64,000 bases of DNA from Streptomyces sp. NK15101 (GCF_020400725.1 NZ_JAINVG010000019.1:1-64000); one strand, 5' to 3'; numbered from the stretch's first letter, positions 22,644-30,878 are shown. A program made the numbers and translations. The notes: generated by a model not told the origin, from the sequence alone.

Positions 22644-24209
22644 ATGAGCACCCCCGTCTGGATCACCGCGACTCCTCCCGCCACCCACGGCGAACTCCAC
22701 ATCGGCCACCTCGCCGGGCCGTACGTCGCCGCCGACGTCCTCACGCGCTTCCTGCGCGCGGAGGGCGAGGCGGTCCGGTTCACCACCGGCACCGCCGACC
22801 ACGCCAGCTCCGTCGAGGTCCGCGCGCTGCGCCACCACCGCAAGCCCGAGGAGGTCGCGGAGGGCTACCGCGCCGCGATCACCGCCGACTGGCTGCGCTC
22901 GGGCGTGGAGTTCGACCACATCGTGCGCCCGCGCCGCGACAAGGGGTACGGGCGCTGGGTGCAGGACCTCTTCGCGAAGCTGTACGCGCAGGGCGTCATC
23001 GCCCCCCGGACCCGGCTCCTCCCGTACTGCGAGCCGTGCGGCCGCTGGCTGCACGGGGCGCACGCGACCGGCACGTGCCCGCACTGCGGCGCGGCCAGCG
23101 ACGGCGGGATGTGCCACGAGTGCGCCCGGCCGAACGACGGCGGCGACCTGATCTCGGCGCGCTGCGCGCTCTGCGCCCCCCCGGCGGTCGCCCGCCGCTG
23201 CCGCCGGCTCTACGTGCCCTTGGAGCCGTTCCGGGACACGCTCGCCGACTACTGGGCGACGGCGGGCCTTCCGCCGCGGCTCGCGGCGCTGTGCGAGTCG
23301 CTCGTCGAGGACGGGCTGCCGGACATCGCGGTCGGCCACCCCGGCGAGTGGGGTCTGGCGGTGCCCGTCGAGGGCTTCCCCGAGCACCGCATCGACGGCT
23401 GCTTCGAGGCCGCCGCGATGCACCTCTTCGGCTATGACGTGAAGGGCCCGCTGCCGCGCCGCGCGATCCACTTCTGCGGCTTCGGGCACGCCTTCTGCCA
23501 CGCCGTGCTGCTGCCGGTGCTGCTCCTCGCGCAGGACGTCAAGCTGCCGCAGGACTTCAACGTCAACGAGTCGTACGTCATCGAGGAGGGCGTCCAGGAG
23601 GGCAACGTCTGGGCCCTCGACCTGCTCACCGAGTACGGCTCCGACACCCTGCGCCGGCACGTCCTGCAGGCCCGTCCGCTGGGACGGCGCACGGTCTTCC
23701 GGCGGGAGCGGCTCGCCGCCGCCCGGCGCGAGCTGGACGAGAACTGGAACAGCTGGCTGTCCCGGCTCTTCTCGGCGGTGCGGGAGGAGTGCGGCGGCCT
23801 CGCCCCGCAGGCGCTGCCCGGCGGCACCGGCTGGGAGATCCTGGAGCGGCGGCTGCACCGGGGCGTGGACGACCTGCGCGAGGCGTACGGCCCCGACGCG
23901 TTCGATCCGCGCCGGGCTGTCGCCGTCCTGGACGAGATGGTCCGCTCGGCGGCCGACTTCGGTCACGTCAACGCCCATGAGCGGTGCCGGCCCAGCACCT
24001 CCTGCCGTCACCTTCCGGCGCTCGCGGCCCAGTTGGCGGTGGCGTCGGCGCTCGCGGCCTGGTCGCGGCCGGTGATGCCGGAGGGCGCCGACCGGCTCGC
24101 GGCGGCGCTGCGGGTGGAGCCGGGGCGGCCGGTCGACTGGCAGGCGCTGCTGCCGCCGCTGCCGGGGACCCGGCTGGCACCGCCGTCGGGTCCGGTCTTC
24201 GGTTTCTGA
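22644..24209 (+). CDS. Class I methionyl-tRNA-synthetase-like protein lacking KMSKS
   Basis: 521 aa with AAGGAGG 7 nt before the ATG. Rossmann catalytic domain with HIGH intact at residues 19-22 (GELHIGHLAG) and a MetRS-type zinc insertion holding four CxxC pairs (Cys129/132, 145/148, 157/160, 174/177). The segment equivalent to KMSKSxGN reads EEGVQEGN (about residues 314-321), so the ATP-phosphate lysines are lost while the following DLLTEYGSDTLRRHVL still matches MetRS. The C-terminal ~120 residues are shorter and unlike the MetRS anticodon domain. It cannot be the housekeeping enzyme as it stands. By analogy with MshC (a CysRS-like ligase of mycothiol synthesis) it may bind an amino acid and form an amide; inferred. 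Confidence 0.85.
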   Translation: MSTPVWITATPPATHGELHIGHLAGPYVAADVLTRFLRAEGEAVRFTTGTADHASSVEVRALRHHRKPEEVAEGYRAAITADWLRSGVEFDHIVRPRRDKGYGRWVQDLFAKLYAQGVIAPRTRLLPYCEPCGRWLHGAHATGTCPHCGAASDGGMCHECARPNDGGDLISARCALCAPPAVARRCRRLYVPLEPFRDTLADYWATAGLPPRLAALCESLVEDGLPDIAVGHPGEWGLAVPVEGFPEHRIDGCFEAAAMHLFGYDVKGPLPRRAIHFCGFGHAFCHAVLLPVLLLAQDVKLPQDFNVNESYVIEEGVQEGNVWALDLLTEYGSDTLRRHVLQARPLGRRTVFRRERLAAARRELDENWNSWLSRLFSAVREECGGLAPQALPGGTGWEILERRLHRGVDDLREAYGPDAFDPRRAVAVLDEMVRSAADFGHVNAHERCRPSTSCRHLPALAAQLAVASALAAWSRPVMPEGADRLAAALRVEPGRPVDWQALLPPLPGTRLAPPSGPVFGF

Positions 24210-24229
24210 CCCGCTCGTTCCCGCCCCGT

Positions 24230-24252
24230 ACTACTAAGCAACTAAGTACCTC
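24230..24252. promoter_or_regulatory. Direct-repeat element upstream of the glycosyltransferase gene
   Basis: The AT-richer stretch TACTACTAAGCAACTAAGTA carries two ACTAAG repeats 8 bp apart and lies about 90 bp before the glycosyltransferase start. It resembles MarR/HxlR-type binding sites in streptomycetes. No such regulator is encoded nearby, so the call is tentative. Confidence 0.35.
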
Positions 24253-24284
24253 CGTAGGAATGCCCCTGCCGCGTGACCATGCGC

Positions 24285-24353
24285 GCGACGCGCAGGGACA
24301 CGTGGTCCCCCGCCTCCCTCTCGTCAGGAGCCCCACGTGTCCCTGCGCGTCGC
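24285..24353 (+). other. Perfect 21-bp inverted repeat spanning the glycosyltransferase start
   Basis: Arms 24285-24305 and 24333-24353 are exact reverse complements (GCGACGCGCAGGGACACGTG... ) separated by 27 nt. The right arm contains the GTG start codon (24337) and the first codons; the loop holds the AGGAG ribosome site. In RNA this would be a very stable hairpin that hides the start codon. Confidence 0.85.
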
Positions 24354-25635
24354 CATGCTCAGCGTCCACACCTCCCCGCTCCACCAGCCCGGGACGGGGG
24401 ACGCCGGCGGCATGAACGTCTACATGGTCGAGCTCTCCCGCGCCCTCGCCGAACAGGGCGCGGAGGTCGACCTGTTCACCCGCTGCCGGGGCGAGGGCGC
24501 GCCCCCGCTCGTCGAGCTCGCGCCGGGCGTGCGGGTCCGGCACCTCCACGCCGGGCCGCGCCGGGCGCTGCCCAAGGAGGCCATGCCCGACCTGGTGGTG
24601 CCGTTCTCGCTGGCGCTGCTCAAGGAGGAGCGGCGCTACGACCTGGTCCACTCGCACTACTGGCTCTCCGGCCAGGCGGGCCGGATCGCCGCGGTGGGCT
24701 GGCGGATACCGCTCGTGCACACCGCCCACACCCTGGCCCGGGTGAAGAACGCCTCGCTCGCCGAGGGCGACACCCCCGAGCCGGAGCTCCGCGTCCGGGG
24801 CGAGCACCAGGTGGTGGGCAGCGCGGACCGGCTGATCGCGAACACGGCCGACGAGGCGGAGGCGCTGCGCTCGCTGTACGGGGCGGAGGGGGAGCGGACC
24901 GAGGTCGTGCGGCCCGGGGTGGACCTGCGCACCTTCCACCCGGGGGACGGGCGGGCGGCGGCCCGGGCCCGGCTCGGTCTGCCGGCCGGGGCGTTCGTGC
25001 CGCTGTACGCGGGACGCATCCAGCCGCTGAAGGGCCCGGACGTGCTCGTGCGGGCGGTGGCGGAGCTGCTGCACCAGGCGCCGGAGCTGCGCCGCCGGCT
25101 CCTGGTGCCGGTGGTGGGCGGGCACTCGGGCGCCTCCGAGCAGGGCTCGGTCCGGCGGCTGGCGGAGGAGCTGGGGGTCACCGACGTGCTGCGGCCCTGC
25201 CCGCCCGTGCCGCAGGAGCGGCTCGCGGACTGGTACCGGGCGGCGGACGTGCTGGTGGTCCCGTCGCGCAGCGAGTCGTTCGGCCTGGTGGCGGTGGAGG
25301 CGCAGGCGTGCGGGACTCCGGTGCTCGCGGCGGCGGTGGGCGGGCTGCCGACGGCGGTGTGGGACGGGGTGACGGGGCTGCTCGTGCGGGGCCACGACCC
25401 GGTGGAGTACGCGCGCCGGCTGCGCCTGTTCGCGGCGCACCCGGAGATGGTGGAGACGATGGGGGCGGCGGCGGTGCGCCATGCGCGCGGGATGAGCTGG
25501 CGGGCGTCGGCCGCGCGGACCGTCGAGGTGTACCGGGGTGCGCTCGAACGGGAGGTGGGGCAGGGGCGGCGGCACGCCCCTGCCCCGGCGGCCCCTCTCT
25601 CCTGGAGGAACGAGAAGGCCGTAGCACAAGTCTAG
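24337..25635 (+). CDS. MshA-like GT4 glycosyltransferase
   Basis: 432 aa, GT-B fold. RVAMLSVHTSPL then QPGTGDAGGMNVYMVELSRALAEQG is the signature of D-inositol-3-phosphate N-acetylglucosaminyltransferase (MshA); also VHSHYWLSGQAG, HTAHTLARVKN, YAGRIQPLKGPDVL and SESFGLVAVEAQACGTPV with the two catalytic-region glutamates. It could be the cell's mycothiol MshA, but its neighbours (PIG-L deacetylase, aaRS-like protein, AsnB, SDR) differ from the mshA surroundings I recall in streptomycetes. The GTG start lies within a perfect inverted repeat. It ends the plus-strand run. Confidence 0.85.
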   Translation: MSLRVAMLSVHTSPLHQPGTGDAGGMNVYMVELSRALAEQGAEVDLFTRCRGEGAPPLVELAPGVRVRHLHAGPRRALPKEAMPDLVVPFSLALLKEERRYDLVHSHYWLSGQAGRIAAVGWRIPLVHTAHTLARVKNASLAEGDTPEPELRVRGEHQVVGSADRLIANTADEAEALRSLYGAEGERTEVVRPGVDLRTFHPGDGRAAARARLGLPAGAFVPLYAGRIQPLKGPDVLVRAVAELLHQAPELRRRLLVPVVGGHSGASEQGSVRRLAEELGVTDVLRPCPPVPQERLADWYRAADVLVVPSRSESFGLVAVEAQACGTPVLAAAVGGLPTAVWDGVTGLLVRGHDPVEYARRLRLFAAHPEMVETMGAAAVRHARGMSWRASAARTVEVYRGALEREVGQGRRHAPAPAAPLSWRNEKAVAQV

Positions 25636-25642
25636 CATCTCT

Positions 25643-25657
25643 TTTGGTTCGACCAAA
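25643..25657. promoter_or_regulatory. Short palindrome after the glycosyltransferase gene
   Basis: TTTGGTTCGACCAAA, perfect 6-bp arms around TCG, 8 bp behind the glycosyltransferase stop and about 195 bp before the peptide gene. It could be an operator for the peptide gene or a weak terminator. Confidence 0.4.
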
Positions 25658-25852
25658 GGTATGGCGCGCTCCGGATCCCTCAATTCCGTTGTCCTGACGG
25701 CAGATTGACGCATCCACGCCATGGCAGATCCACGCAGAGACAATCCCTGGATTCGATTCGGGGGCCGGGACAGAATGGAGATGTCTTCAGGGAACGCCCG
25801 GCGGCACGGGCCCCCGGAAGACCGAATTCACATTCCAAGTCCTGGAGGAATC

Positions 25853-26059
25853 ATGTCCGTCGCGCAGAACACCGGTATCCGCAAGGCCGTCACCCGCCTC
25901 ATGGTCGCGATGGCGGCGTGTACCGCGGTCGCGGCCGGCGCCGCCTTCGCCGCCTCCCCCGACAGCGCCCCGGTCACCCCCCACACCATCGCCGGCGTCG
26001 CGGAAGACAACGGCTGGCCGGTCGCCCCGACGGACCCGACCCCCAGCCCCACCAACTGA
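25853..26059 (+). CDS. Small secreted peptide next to paired TrmB/LuxR regulators
   Basis: 68 aa. ATG preceded by GGAGGA at optimal distance. Residues 1-~34 are a Sec signal: RKAVTRL, hydrophobic VAMAACTAVAAGAAFA, cleavage after FAA. The released ~33-residue peptide is SPDSAPVTPHTIAG followed by VAEDNGWPVAPTDPTPSPTN, proline-rich, Cys-free, with no known RiPP core. A strong terminator follows, so it has its own transcript. Two paralogous regulators are convergent downstream. A signalling role is inferred from context only. Confidence 0.8.
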   Translation: MSVAQNTGIRKAVTRLMVAMAACTAVAAGAAFAASPDSAPVTPHTIAGVAEDNGWPVAPTDPTPSPTN

Positions 26060-26116
26060 ATCGATCCACCGGGATATTCACCCGGCAATTCCCCTGGGCG
26101 ATCCCCCCCACAGTGA

Positions 26117-26148
26117 GGCCCCGCAATCGCTGCCACGATTGCGGGGCC
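26117..26148 (+). terminator. Strong hairpin terminator of the peptide gene
   Basis: Perfect 13-bp stem GGCCCCGCAATCG / CGATTGCGGGGCC with a 6-nt loop, 57 bp after the peptide stop. Nothing else is seen between it and the regulator stop at 26239. Confidence 0.9.
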
Positions 26149-26238
26149 CCGCGCATTTCCCGTCGTCCGCCGGCCCGAATGCCCGCTCCGACGAACGACG
26201 GCCCGAATGCCCGCTCCGGCCTCCCGCCGGCCGGACGC

Positions 26239-27291
26239 TCAGTCCAGCCAGCCGAGCCGCACCGCCCGCGCGCCCGCCTCGAAACGGCTCGTCGCCCCCA
26301 GCTCCTGCATCAGCTCCGAGATCATCCGGCTGACCGTCCGCAGCGACACCCCGAGCGTGCGCGCGATCCGCTCGTCCTTCATCCCCGAGGCCAGCATGTG
26401 CAGCGCGGCTCGCTGCTGCTCCGATAGGCCGTCACCACCCGCCTCCGCCGCCGCCTCGTTCCCGTACGGCGTCGCCGTGTGCCAGCAGTGCTCGTACAGG
26501 CTCAGATAGGGCCGCACCAGCGCGCTGCCCCGCGCCAGGATCGCGCCCTCGCCCGGCTCCTCCGGCCGGATCGGCACCAGGGCGAACTGCTGGTCGGCGA
26601 TGATCAGGTTCATCGGCACCACCGGCGCGAGCCTGATCTCCACCCCCAGCTCCGCCCGCTGCCCGAGGAACTTCTCCATCTGCGGGTCCGTCGCCTCCTG
26701 GCGGCCGTAGATGGCGCGCACCCGCACCCCGTTGGAGATCTGCCGCCGGTCCCGGTCGAGCATCAGTTCCGGGTTCTGCCGGCCCGGCGTCCCCGGGTGC
26801 AGCGAGGCCGAACTCTCCTGCATCACGTCGGTGATGTCCTCGATGGCCTGCTGGATCCTGCGGTAGTCCGTCAGCGCCTCGACGTGCGCCTCCGCCCGGG
26901 TCAGCGCCTCGGCCCGCAGATAGGAGCCCGCCAGGACCTCCAGCGTGCTGTACGCCTCGTCCGCCTCGGCCAGGTGCTCCCGCAGCCGCTCCCGCTCCCG
27001 CTCCAGGAGCCGCAGGAGGGCGATCTCCGGATCGATCGCCGCCACCGTGTCCGTCTCGGACCGCCAGCTGCCGTCCTGAACGGCCGTGATGGTGGCGTGC
27101 ACCTGCCCCGTGGGCACGATGAGACCCAGGGAGAGGAGTTCGCGGCGACATCGCTCGTACTCCTCCGGCGCCAGCCCGAGTTCTCTACGGACCTCTTCGA
27201 AGTCCGAGACGCCCCGGCGGCGCAGCTCCTGGTACACGGCAAGCAGGACGTCGGTCGTGCCGTCCCCCGTGCCGTCGCCCGCGGTGACCAT
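26239..27291 (-). CDS. TrmB-like/LuxR transcriptional regulator, paralogue 1
   Basis: 350 aa. N-terminal TrmB-like winged helix (LLAVYQELRRRGVSDFEEVRRELG), a coiled segment (ERERERLREHLAEADEAYS), a PLD-like middle domain with GVRVRAIYGRQ and LAPVVPMNLIIADQQFALVP, and a C-terminal LuxR HTH (GLSEQQRAALHMLASGMKDERIARTLGVSLRTVSRMISELMQELG). The gene directly faces the small secreted peptide. It shares domain order and long stretches with its neighbour at 27434. Such regulators often control secondary metabolism; no cofactor is evident. Confidence 0.88.
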   Translation of the reverse strand: MVTAGDGTGDGTTDVLLAVYQELRRRGVSDFEEVRRELGLAPEEYERCRRELLSLGLIVPTGQVHATITAVQDGSWRSETDTVAAIDPEIALLRLLERERERLREHLAEADEAYSTLEVLAGSYLRAEALTRAEAHVEALTDYRRIQQAIEDITDVMQESSASLHPGTPGRQNPELMLDRDRRQISNGVRVRAIYGRQEATDPQMEKFLGQRAELGVEIRLAPVVPMNLIIADQQFALVPIRPEEPGEGAILARGSALVRPYLSLYEHCWHTATPYGNEAAAEAGGDGLSEQQRAALHMLASGMKDERIARTLGVSLRTVSRMISELMQELGATSRFEAGARAVRLGWLD

Positions 27292-27433
27292 GGCGAAGTG
27301 ACCCCCTCATCCTCCGAGTCGGCCCCGCCCTCACCCCGTCATACGGCGCGGCGGGAGTCCGTCGTGCGCTTCTCGCGGCCCGCACGGCCCCCGTGGACCG
27401 TGCGCGTCCCCCATGACATACGAACTCCCCGTA

Positions 27434-28465
27434 CTAGCCCACGGGTTCCGGCCCCTCGCCGTCGAGGAGCCCGAGCCGGGCCGCCTTGACGCCGGCCTCG
27501 AAGCGGCTCGCCGCCCCCAGCTCCTGCATGACCTCGGAGAGCAGCCGGCTCACCGTCCGCAGCGAGACGCCGAGGCTGCGCGCGATCTGCTCGTCCTTGA
27601 TGCCCGAGGCGAGCATGTGCAGCGCGGCCCGCTGCTGGTCCGAGAGGCCGTCGCCGCCGGACTCCCCGGGCTCCTCGCCGTACCGGGCGGCCGCCTGCCA
27701 GCAGTACTCGTACAGCGCGAGGTACGAGCGGACCAGGCCCGGCCCGCGGGCGAGGATGACGGGCGAGTCCGGGTCGTGCGGGTCCGTCGGCAGCAGGGCG
27801 AAGTTCTCGTCGGCGAGGACCATGTTCATCGGGACGACGGGGGAGAGCCGCAGCTCCACGCCGAGCGCCGCCCGGTCCTCCAGGTGCTGGGTCATCTCGG
27901 GCACGGTGCCGACCCGGCGGCTGTACATGGCGCGGACCCGCACCCCGCGGGCGGCCCGGGAGCGGTCCCGCTCCAGCTCGGCGGCCATCTCCTCGCGCCG
28001 CACGGACCCGGTGTGCATGACGTGGACGGCGGTCCGCACGGACTCCGTCAGGTCCGAGAGCTCCCGCAGCACCCGCTGCGGGTCGTCGACGATCTCGACC
28101 TCGACCTCGGACCGGGGCGCGGCCCCGGCCCGCAGGAACGGTCCGGCGAGGGCTTCGAGGGCGGTGTGCGCGCGGCTGGTCGCGGCGAGGCGGTCCTGGA
28201 GCCGGTCGCGCTCCCGGCGCAGCAGCCGCAGCAGGGCGACGTCCGGGTCGAGGACGAGGGGACGGGGGCCCGGGTCCGAGGGTCCGGGGGCGGCGGTGAG
28301 TCCTAAGGAGGCGAGTTCGTCGCGACATCGCTCCCGCTCTTCGGCGGAGAGTTCGAGCCGGGCGGCGACCTCGTCGAAGCCGGCCTCGGGGCGGGCGCGG
28401 AGTTCCTGGTAGAAGGCGAGAGCCTGATCGCTCCCCGCCCGGGACACGGCGGCGTTTCTGGACAC
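27434..28465 (-). CDS. TrmB-like/LuxR transcriptional regulator, paralogue 2
   Basis: 343 aa from a GTG with GGGGAG 11 nt upstream. Same organisation as paralogue 1: FYQELRARPEAGFDEVAARLEL, coiled RRERDRLQDRLA, GVRVRAMYSRR, LSPVVPMNMVLADENFALLP, and the LuxR helix-turn-helix LSDQQRAALHMLASGIKDEQ. Identity is highest in the HTH and the VVPMN region, so the pair arose by tandem duplication and may read similar sites. The 142-bp gap to paralogue 1 probably contains a separate promoter. Confidence 0.88.
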   Translation of the reverse strand: MSRNAAVSRAGSDQALAFYQELRARPEAGFDEVAARLELSAEERERCRDELASLGLTAAPGPSDPGPRPLVLDPDVALLRLLRRERDRLQDRLAATSRAHTALEALAGPFLRAGAAPRSEVEVEIVDDPQRVLRELSDLTESVRTAVHVMHTGSVRREEMAAELERDRSRAARGVRVRAMYSRRVGTVPEMTQHLEDRAALGVELRLSPVVPMNMVLADENFALLPTDPHDPDSPVILARGPGLVRSYLALYEYCWQAAARYGEEPGESGGDGLSDQQRAALHMLASGIKDEQIARSLGVSLRTVSRLLSEVMQELGAASRFEAGVKAARLGLLDGEGPEPVG

Positions 28466-28602
28466 GGCGCAGCAGACTCCCCTCGGATCCGGTGGACCCT
28501 GTCGAATCGCCCCGCTAGACCCTGCCACAAAATCGAACGGCACGCACGGAGTTGGCCGGGGCCGGGGCCGGAGCGGCGGGCAGGCGGGGAGGTGACGGCG
28601 GC

Positions 28603-29043
28603 TCAGGCGCCGGGACCGGCAGCCCGGCAGTCGGGGCACAGGCCCCTGAAGACGATCTCCGCGTCGTCCACCCGCCACTTGGGCAGGGCGCCGCGGGGCG
28701 GCTCGGGCGCGGTCGCGGAGACGTTCTCCACGCGGCCGCACACGGTGCACAGGGCGTGCTGGTGGGGCGGCCCGGAGATCTCGAACACCGCGGGCAGGCC
28801 GGGCCGGTCGAACTTGCTGACCAGGCCGGTCTCCTGGAAGTGCCGCAGCATCTCGTACACGGCCTGGCTGGTCAGCGTGCCGAGCCGCTCGCGGGCCGTC
28901 GTGGTGATCGCCTCGACGTCCAGATGGCCGCCGGCGGCGAGCACCGTGAGCACCTCCAGGCGCGGACCCGTGACCCGCAGCCCGACATCGCGCAGGCGCT
29001 GGATCACCGCCTCGCGGCCCGTCAGCTCTTCCACGACTGCCAT
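28603..29043 (-). CDS. Fur-family metalloregulator (PerR/CatR-like)
   Basis: 146 aa, usual length. Winged helix LRDVGLRVTGPRLEVLTVLAAGGHLDVEAITTTARERLGTLTSQAVYEMLRHF; the metal site PPHQHALCTVCG and a second pair LCPDC give the structural zinc CxxC...CxxC. The sequence resembles the peroxide-sensing FurA/CatR group of actinobacteria. No catalase gene is adjacent, so the target is not visible here. ATG start with a modest ribosome site. Confidence 0.9.
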   Translation of the reverse strand: MAVVEELTGREAVIQRLRDVGLRVTGPRLEVLTVLAAGGHLDVEAITTTARERLGTLTSQAVYEMLRHFQETGLVSKFDRPGLPAVFEISGPPHQHALCTVCGRVENVSATAPEPPRGALPKWRVDDAEIVFRGLCPDCRAAGPGA

Positions 29044-29143
29044 CTTCTCCGCCCGCCACCTGGTCGGCCCAAACTTTTGTGGGCATCGTACCTCTTGCTC
29101 GTCAACCTCGGCAGGTGCTCTTCGGCCGACCCTCCGCCCCGTA

Positions 29144-30037
29144 TCAGTCGTCCGCCCTGCACACGAGGAGGACGGACTCGGTCCGCTCGTCGATCCGGTG
29201 GCGCCGCCGGCCCTCGATGTGCAGCCCCGCCGAGTGCAGCTCGGCAGCGAGCCGCTCGGGGTCGACGATCCACTTGTCCGTGGTCAGCACGACCCGCTCC
29301 GAGGAGAGCTTGCCGGTCCTGGCGGCGTAGTACGTGATCCGCTCGCTCATCGACGGCAGGTCGAAGACCTGCCGGGCCACCACCCACTCGTCGATGCCGT
29401 CGAAGCGCGGCACCTGGAACGCCCAGGTCCGCCGCGGCTCCGCGATCAGGCCCGGGAGCCGGTGCGCGGTGTAGTCGAGGGCGAGCGCCCCGCCCGCCTC
29501 CAGATGGGCGGCGACCTCGCGCAGCAGCTCCGGCCGGCTGGCCGGCGGGACGGCCGTGACCATGGCACCCGCGAGCAGCGCCAGCCGGTAGCTGCCCTCC
29601 AGGCGGAGGTCGGTCAGGTCCGCGCGGTGGGTGACGACGAGCCCGGCCACCTGCGGGCCGATCCGGCGGGCCCAGCCTTCGAGGCGCTCCAGGGCCGAGG
29701 CGTCCCGGTCCACGGCTTCCACGGCGAAGCCGTGCCGGGCGAACGGGACGGCGAGCCGCCCGGCGCCGGAGCCGAGGTCGAGGACGGGTCCGCCGGTGGA
29801 GCGGGCGAGGCTGAGGTAGCGGACGATGTCCGCGCTGTGCGGGCCGAGCAGGGCGTCGTGCAGCCAGACGGAGCCCTCGTCGGCGGGGGAGACCGATTCG
29901 AGCCCGGGGAGGGTGTCGGCGGTGATCCGGACGCCCGCGCCGGGGGCGGGCTCCTGGTCGAGGCCGTACCGGGACGGCAGGACCGGAGCGAGCGCTGCGG
30001 GCACGACGGGCAGGGAAGTGCCGCTCGGTGTGTGCAT
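29144..30037 (-). CDS. Class I SAM-dependent methyltransferase
   Basis: 297 aa. Motif I GPVLDLGSGAGRLAVPFARHG, then VEAVDRDASALERL, and LEAGGALALDYTAH later. GGAGGAGCG directly precedes the ATG. The N-terminal 70 residues and the C-terminal half (AFQVPRFDGIDEWVVARQVFD) are not diagnostic for me. Substrate unknown; location beside the regulator pair suggests a tailoring role. Confidence 0.82.
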   Translation of the reverse strand: MHTPSGTSLPVVPAALAPVLPSRYGLDQEPAPGAGVRITADTLPGLESVSPADEGSVWLHDALLGPHSADIVRYLSLARSTGGPVLDLGSGAGRLAVPFARHGFAVEAVDRDASALERLEGWARRIGPQVAGLVVTHRADLTDLRLEGSYRLALLAGAMVTAVPPASRPELLREVAAHLEAGGALALDYTAHRLPGLIAEPRRTWAFQVPRFDGIDEWVVARQVFDLPSMSERITYYAARTGKLSSERVVLTTDKWIVDPERLAAELHSAGLHIEGRRRHRIDERTESVLLVCRADD

Positions 30038-30197
30038 CGCTCCTCCAGGGGCTCGCTCGGTCCATGCCGTCGGGGCGGGGTACCCGTGCCGCCGGGCCCG
30101 CGCCGCTGGACCCATCCTGACCTGGGAGGCGAACCCCGATCCACCGGATCGGGCTGCGTGAACACGCGATGGCGTGGATCTGCCACGGTGGGCGTCG

Positions 30198-30289
30198 GGG
30201 GAGCGGCCGGCCGTGGACGAGCGGTCGGCCGGGCGAGCGGCCGGTGGGGCGAGTGGTCGGGCGAGCGGCCGGTCAGGCGAGCGGCCGGC
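30198..30289. repeat. Degenerate ~16-bp tandem repeat at the 3' end of the GNAT gene
   Basis: About six imperfect copies of CCGGCCGCTCGCCTGA (minus-strand reading) extend from inside the last GNAT codons into the intergenic region; the first copy includes the stop codon. The rest of the 235-bp gap to the methyltransferase start holds nothing obvious. Confidence 0.7.
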
Positions 30290-30755
30290 TCCAGCGCCTC
30301 GGGGAGAGGGCCGCGAAGCCGAGGCGGGCGTAGAAGGGGAGCGCCGGGTCGGCCTCCGCCGGGAGCTCCACGCGCTGCTCCCGGGCGCCGTAGCCGCGCA
30401 TCCGGTCGGTCGTGGCTGCGAGCAGGGCCGTACCGACGCCGGCGCGGCGCGCGCCGGGCTCCACCGCGAGCGCGTACACCTCGCCCTCGCCGGGGACCGG
30501 GACGCCGCCGGCGGCCACGCCGACGACCGCGCCCTCCGGGCCGGTGGCGACCAGCCAGCCGAGCCAGCCGGGCGCACCCCCCGGAATTTCAATTTCCGCG
30601 CGTATGCGGGGGAGTGCGCATTGCGCGGAGATCAGCCGCCGCATCGGGATTTCGTCCAGTATTCCGGCGTAGCTGCTCCGGATGGTGTCGGCAAGCAGTC
30701 TGGATATCGTGGTCGCGTCGCCGGCCGCTGCCGTACGAACGCCGGCGAGCTGCAT
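30273..30755 (-). CDS. GNAT-family N-acetyltransferase
   Basis: 160 aa. Acetyl-CoA-binding motif A as VYALAVEPGARRAGVGTALLAAT, then PFYARLGFAA. Start at MQLAGVRTA with AAGGG about 10 nt upstream. A single GNAT domain, not the tandem two-domain MshD of mycothiol synthesis. Could acetylate an amine of the proposed local product or be unrelated. Its stop lies in a small tandem repeat. Confidence 0.82.
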   Translation of the reverse strand: MQLAGVRTAAAGDATTISRLLADTIRSSYAGILDEIPMRRLISAQCALPRIRAEIEIPGGAPGWLGWLVATGPEGAVVGVAAGGVPVPGEGEVYALAVEPGARRAGVGTALLAATTDRMRGYGAREQRVELPAEADPALPFYARLGFAALSPRRWSRPLA

Positions 30756-30878
30756 TGGTTTTGCACCCTTCGACGTGCCGAGTCCGAACCCCAACGTACC
30801 CACAATAGCGGTGCATTCCGTGATCCGTGACCGATGCGAAATCTACGAATTCGCTTAGTAAATAACGGTGTTCGCGGA

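Noticed and set aside
24337-25635. Simply calling the glycosyltransferase mshA
   Set aside because: Motifs are MshA-like, but the neighbourhood is unusual and a second copy may exist; gene symbol withheld.
28603-29043. Naming the Fur protein catR
   Set aside because: No catalase gene is adjacent and Fur subgroups cannot be separated confidently by eye.
29144-30037. RiPP-type methyltransferase acting on the peptide at 25853
   Set aside because: The methyltransferase has only the general motif I, and the peptide has a Sec signal and lacks a leader/core pattern.
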